A stretch of 64,000 nucleotides of DNA from JAFGUF01 sp040883315. GTDB lineage: Bacteria; Bacillota; Clostridia; Christensenellales; UMGS416. Location of the stretch: contig JBFLKU010000028.1 of assembly GCA_040883315.1 (NCBI GenBank), positions 1 to 64,000 on the forward strand, given 5' to 3'. The notes below the pieces were generated by a model. The model saw nothing but the letters and a program-made list of their open reading frames with translations, did no database searches and was not told the origin of the DNA. This document shows positions 61,260 to 64,000 of this stretch, one piece after another. Position numbers and translations under genes: made by a program. The stretch's first letter is position 1; the number at the start of each line of letters is the position of its first letter.

Positions 61260-62354
61260 TTAGAAGAATTTTACGGGCTTTGGCAGAGTGATTTCTTTGA
61301 AACTTGCCAAAGCATAATTATCTGTCATTCCAGATACATAGTCAACTATTATTTGCATTTTGTCAGCTTTTTCTTCTTCATAATGAAAACTCATATCTGA
61401 AACGTATCTTTGAAATGAGCTGTCTAGTATCAGCGTATTTTCATCGCCATATACTATGTCTTCATAGTTCTGCATCAAGTGGCTATATAGAGCCTCAATA
61501 ATATTAATACAGTATTTTTCGTTGTTTGATTTGTCTATAGATGTATATATTTTTTGATAGTTAAAATCCTTTATCTCCACCATAAGTTCGTAGTATTCGT
61601 CGGAGAAGCCTATTTTCCCTTGCTTTGATGAGTTTTCTATCAAATCTATTACCAATGTGTTTATTATTTCGCCGTTAGAAGAGCCAAGCTTACTGGATAT
61701 TCTTTCGGGAATATCCTGTGGTTTAATTATTTTTGCAGTCAGAGCATCTTCTATATCTCTGCCAAAGTATGCAATTTTGTCCGCAAAACGTACTGCACAT
61801 CCTTCCCATGTGGCAGGAATTCTATTAGGGCTGGTTTTTTTGCTTAAATCTATTATTGAAATATCAGGCTCTAGATACTGCTCGAACTTTTCGCCGCAGT
61901 GGCACAGTATGCCATCTCGGACTGCAAATGTAAGGTTTATGCCTTCGCCATTATTGCATAGTCTGTCAACTACCCTAAGTGAATTGATTTCATGAACAAA
62001 TCCTCTTTCGCATAGTTGGTTAAGTGCCTTTTCACCGGAATGCCCAAAGGGAGCATGACCAAGGTCATGACCAAGACCGGCGGCGTAGGCTATTTCGGTA
62101 TCCAGTGCCCAGCCGGAGTTATTGAGACCTTTGCAGATGGTTTCTGCTATTGTTGCCACGTGCAGAACATGCTCTATTCTTGTGCATATATGGTCGTTTT
62201 CGGGAGCAAAGAAAGCCTGAGTTTTGTGTTTTAGCCTCCTGAATGCTCCAGAGTGTATTATAGCTGTTTGATCACGAAAATAAGGGCCTCTTAAGTCCTC
62301 AATTCTTGATTTGAGTCGGGATTTCATTATATCTTTGCTTATCTCGTTTCGCAT
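61260..62354 (-). CDS. dgt: Deoxyguanosinetriphosphate triphosphohydrolase family protein
   Basis: HD-domain enzyme splitting dNTPs to nucleoside and triphosphate. YFRDQTAIIHSGAFRRLKHKTQ is the family start, with RIEHVLHV (His62) and GLGHDLGHAPFGHSGE (His96-Asp97) as metal ligands. 364 residues, short type 2 form. GGGGAG precedes the ATG. The alpha/beta protein gene follows after 10 bases. Confidence 0.92.
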   Translation of the reverse strand: MRNEISKDIMKSRLKSRIEDLRGPYFRDQTAIIHSGAFRRLKHKTQAFFAPENDHICTRIEHVLHVATIAETICKGLNNSGWALDTEIAYAAGLGHDLGHAPFGHSGEKALNQLCERGFVHEINSLRVVDRLCNNGEGINLTFAVRDGILCHCGEKFEQYLEPDISIIDLSKKTSPNRIPATWEGCAVRFADKIAYFGRDIEDALTAKIIKPQDIPERISSKLGSSNGEIINTLVIDLIENSSKQGKIGFSDEYYELMVEIKDFNYQKIYTSIDKSNNEKYCINIIEALYSHLMQNYEDIVYGDENTLILDSSFQRYVSDMSFHYEEEKADKMQIIVDYVSGMTDNYALASFKEITLPKPVKFF

Positions 62355-62395
62355 AATATTCTCCCCTTTTTATATACTATAATTTTATTCTATCA

Positions 62396-63445
62396 TTAAT
62401 TTATATTAATTACCATATCTCCGTCTTTTACCCAGCCTAGCTTTTTGACTATAAAGTGTATTCCCAGGGCTAGGATAGCAGGAGCTACAAAGTGCAGAAG
62501 TATTATAGTAATTATAAGCTGTCCGGCAGGCATCAATTCCTTCATTGCTTCAAATGTGCCAAACTGGCCAACCAGCCCAGCAGTACCCATGCCAGCACCT
62601 ATTGGAATGTTCTGCATCTTCAAAACAACTGTTGCAATAGGACCTAGGATTGCTCCTGCTAATGTAGGAGCTATTAATATCTGCGGCTTTTTCATTATAT
62701 TGGGTATTTGAAGCATAGATGTGCCAACACCTTGTGCCAGCAATCCGCCCCATTTGTTGTCCTTGAACGATGTAACTGCGAATCCCACCATCTGTGCACA
62801 GCACCCTACTGTAGCCGCACCTGCTGCCAGCCCGTTAAGCCCCAGCATTATGCATAGAGCAGCTGATGAGATAGGAGCAGTAAGAAATAGTCCTACAAGC
62901 ACAGCAACCAATATTCCCATAGGGAAAGGTTTTAATGTGGTTGCTTTATTTATTACTTCGCCTAAGAAAGTCATGAATTTGCTTATAGGCTCTCCAACCC
63001 ATAATCCAACAAAACAGCCAGCTATAATCACAGCTAGTGGAGTGAGTATGATATTTAGCTTTATTTTGCTGGCGTATCTATCCACAAGTCCGCCTATTTC
63101 AGCGCCAATCAGCCCTGCAACATACGCGCCAACAGGTCCGCCCAAAGAATAACCATATGCACCGGTTATTGCGCTGGCGAATATAACCAATGGCTTGTGC
63201 TTCAGCCCCCATGCTATAGCTACAGCAATTGCTGCACCTACTACATATGGGCTTTTTGCAACATCGGCAAATTGATTTATCACTGAAAATGATATATTAC
63301 CTATATGTATTCTGGAAATCTGTGAAAGTATCAGCCCCACAATTAGTGATGCAAACAGACCCAATGCCATTGCACCGAGTGCATCGATAAAGTATCGTTT
63401 CAATATAGATTTTAATTTAATTGATGTAGTTTTTTTCTCTTCCAT
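62396..63445 (-). CDS. PTS transporter subunit IIC-like membrane protein (PF13303)
   Basis: A 349-residue polytopic protein of 9-10 helices, starting with a cytoplasmic tail and DALGAMALGLFASLIVG. GGPVGAYVAGLIGAEIG, GLNGLAAGAATVGCCAQMVGFAV and GTSMLQIPNIMKKPQILIAP are typical of the PTS_EIIC_2 group that occur without IIA or IIB partners. No PTS phospho-carrier gene is nearby, so the sugar and even PTS dependence are uncertain. Confidence 0.88.
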   Translation of the reverse strand: MEEKKTTSIKLKSILKRYFIDALGAMALGLFASLIVGLILSQISRIHIGNISFSVINQFADVAKSPYVVGAAIAVAIAWGLKHKPLVIFASAITGAYGYSLGGPVGAYVAGLIGAEIGGLVDRYASKIKLNIILTPLAVIIAGCFVGLWVGEPISKFMTFLGEVINKATTLKPFPMGILVAVLVGLFLTAPISSAALCIMLGLNGLAAGAATVGCCAQMVGFAVTSFKDNKWGGLLAQGVGTSMLQIPNIMKKPQILIAPTLAGAILGPIATVVLKMQNIPIGAGMGTAGLVGQFGTFEAMKELMPAGQLIITIILLHFVAPAILALGIHFIVKKLGWVKDGDMVININ

Positions 63446-63461
63446 GTCGGCACCTCTTTTG

Positions 63462-63511
63462 AGTTGATTTAATTAACTTGATATTATATACTATATATAA
63501 GCATTTATCAA
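63462..63511 (-). promoter_or_regulatory. Promoter and operator-like palindrome of the PTS IIC gene
   Basis: Minus-strand TTGATA (63511-63506) and TATAAT (63488-63483), 17-base spacer. Near the start point AGTTGATTTAATTAACT (63462-63478) is a nearly perfect palindrome that could bind a repressor. Confidence 0.55.
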
Positions 63512-63576
63512 TTCAACACAATTCTATAAATGTAATATATTGCATGTGAAAGTGCACTATTCAGACGAAAAATACC

Positions 63577-63605
63577 TTGAATTAAGTTAATGCATGTGAT
63601 ATAAT
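63577..63605 (+). promoter_or_regulatory. Consensus promoter of rpsB
   Basis: TTGAAT (63577-63582) and TATAAT (63600-63605), 17-base spacer, with TGA giving an extended -10. The 5' leader is about 100 bases. Confidence 0.8.
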
Positions 63606-63610
63606 CTTAC

Positions 63611-63675
63611 AGGCAAAACGCACCCTGAATGATTTTCTATAGGGTTGCCTTTTTTATGAAGGTCTATAGAGAAAA
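63611..63675 (+). promoter_or_regulatory. rpsB leader with attenuator-like hairpin
   Basis: AGGCA (63611-63615) pairs with TGCCT (63646-63650) and ACCCT (63622-63626) with AGGGT (63641-63645), followed by a T-run (63650-63655), so it looks like a terminator before rpsB. The loop strand TTTTCTATAG (63633-63642) can instead pair with CTATAGAGAAAA (63664-63675), which would open it. Confidence 0.5.
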
Positions 63676-63712
63676 GGATTTTGGGGGAGGACAAAAACTA
63701 GGAGGAATAAAA

Positions 63713-64000
63713 ATGGCAGCAATTTCAATGAAACAATTGCTAGAAGCAGGTGTTCACTTCGGACACCAAACAAGAAGATGGAATCCAAAGATGAAGCCAT
63801 ATATCTTTACAGAGAGAAACGGCATCTACATTTTGGATTTGCAAAAGACAGTTAAACTTGCAGATACTGCATACAACTTTATCCGCGACATCGCAAAGGA
63901 CAACGGAACAGTATTATTTGTAGGAACAAAAAAGCAAGCACAAGAAGCTATCGAATCTGAGGCTAAGCGCTGCGGCATGTACTACATTTCTAATCGTTGG
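63713..64000 (+). CDS. rpsB: Ribosomal protein S2, N-terminal part
   Basis: The frame starts MAAISMKQLLEAGVHFGHQT, continues RRWNPKMKPYIFTERNGIYI and includes GTVLFVGTKKQAQEAIE, all standard S2 sequence. It is cut by the window edge after 96 codons. AGGAGG lies 7 bases before the ATG. tsf is expected next. Confidence 0.97.
   Translation, partial: MAAISMKQLLEAGVHFGHQTRRWNPKMKPYIFTERNGIYILDLQKTVKLADTAYNFIRDIAKDNGTVLFVGTKKQAQEAIESEAKRCGMYYISNRW

Overview
This is a low-GC chromosomal window from an anaerobic Gram-positive bacterium, most likely Bacillota of class Clostridia. The evidence is AT-rich intergenic DNA, strong AGGAGG-type ribosome binding sites, consensus TTGACA-17-TATAAT promoters, and marker genes: CdaA/CdaR, a DUF951 protein next to signal peptidase, a YugP-type membrane peptidase, an AbrB-like regulator with a zinc ribbon, class II (B12-dependent) ribonucleotide reductase, an ADP-forming acyl-CoA synthetase, an EFR1 flavodoxin-ferredoxin and YgiQ. 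Family or genus cannot be fixed from the sequence alone. No insertion sequence, prophage, CRISPR array or plasmid-like module was seen; the window is mostly core chromosome.

Layout. 1-113: the 3' part of a 5S rRNA and its terminator, the end of an rRNA operon. 261-7393: a membrane-anchored phosphodiester glycosidase-like protein (+), then a minus-strand run with a NimA-type flavoprotein, an alpha/beta hydrolase, an acetyltransferase, an LppM-like lipoprotein and a secreted HEYGH metalloprotease. 7598-16558 (+): class A penicillin-binding protein, a small coiled-coil protein, a PAS-PP2C phosphatase, cdaA-cdaR (cyclic-di-AMP synthesis), an FAD dehydrogenase and an MFS exporter. 16559-16926: a 6S RNA gene with a consensus promoter. 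16927-21963: two unknown membrane proteins, an Orn/Lys/Arg decarboxylase-family enzyme, a VOC protein (minus) and hflKC.

22045-40451 is almost entirely minus strand: a tubby/LURP-like protein, HAD phosphatase, CCA-adding enzyme, purD, purH, MBL hydrolase, ketopantoate reductase-like enzyme, exoA, nrdJ, an EAL-CBS-GGDEF protein, a DUF4870 protein, an ADP-forming CoA ligase and a PhoPR-type two-component system. 40631-42404 (+) holds an MFS permease and an HD hydrolase. 42640-51098 (minus) holds a small unknown two-gene cassette, a GNAT, murI, EFR1, YgiQ, and the protein quality-control set clpX, clpP, tig. 51364-51628 holds tRNA-Leu(CAG) and tRNA-Pro(CGG), the latter running into a perfect 54-bp palindrome. 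argJ (minus), an MBL hydrolase, an M29 aminopeptidase, a methyltransferase, a GtrA fusion and an AbrB-like regulator follow. 57352-60295 (minus) is an operon of DUF951, lepB, a PHP phosphoesterase, a membrane Zn-peptidase and a 2H-like/DUF3006 fusion. An alpha/beta hydrolase lacking its serine, dgt and a PTS IIC protein precede the rpsB leader and the start of rpsB at the right edge.

The least conventional items are: a degenerate LigT-DUF3006 fusion; a GtrA protein with a truncated GT2-like N-terminus and an apparently leaderless promoter; a 58-residue ORF translationally coupled to an unknown membrane protein; the tRNA-Pro palindrome; a triple CACAAT repeat between phoP and an MFS gene; and an attenuator-like rpsB leader. 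No wholly new multi-gene defence or biosynthetic system is evident.
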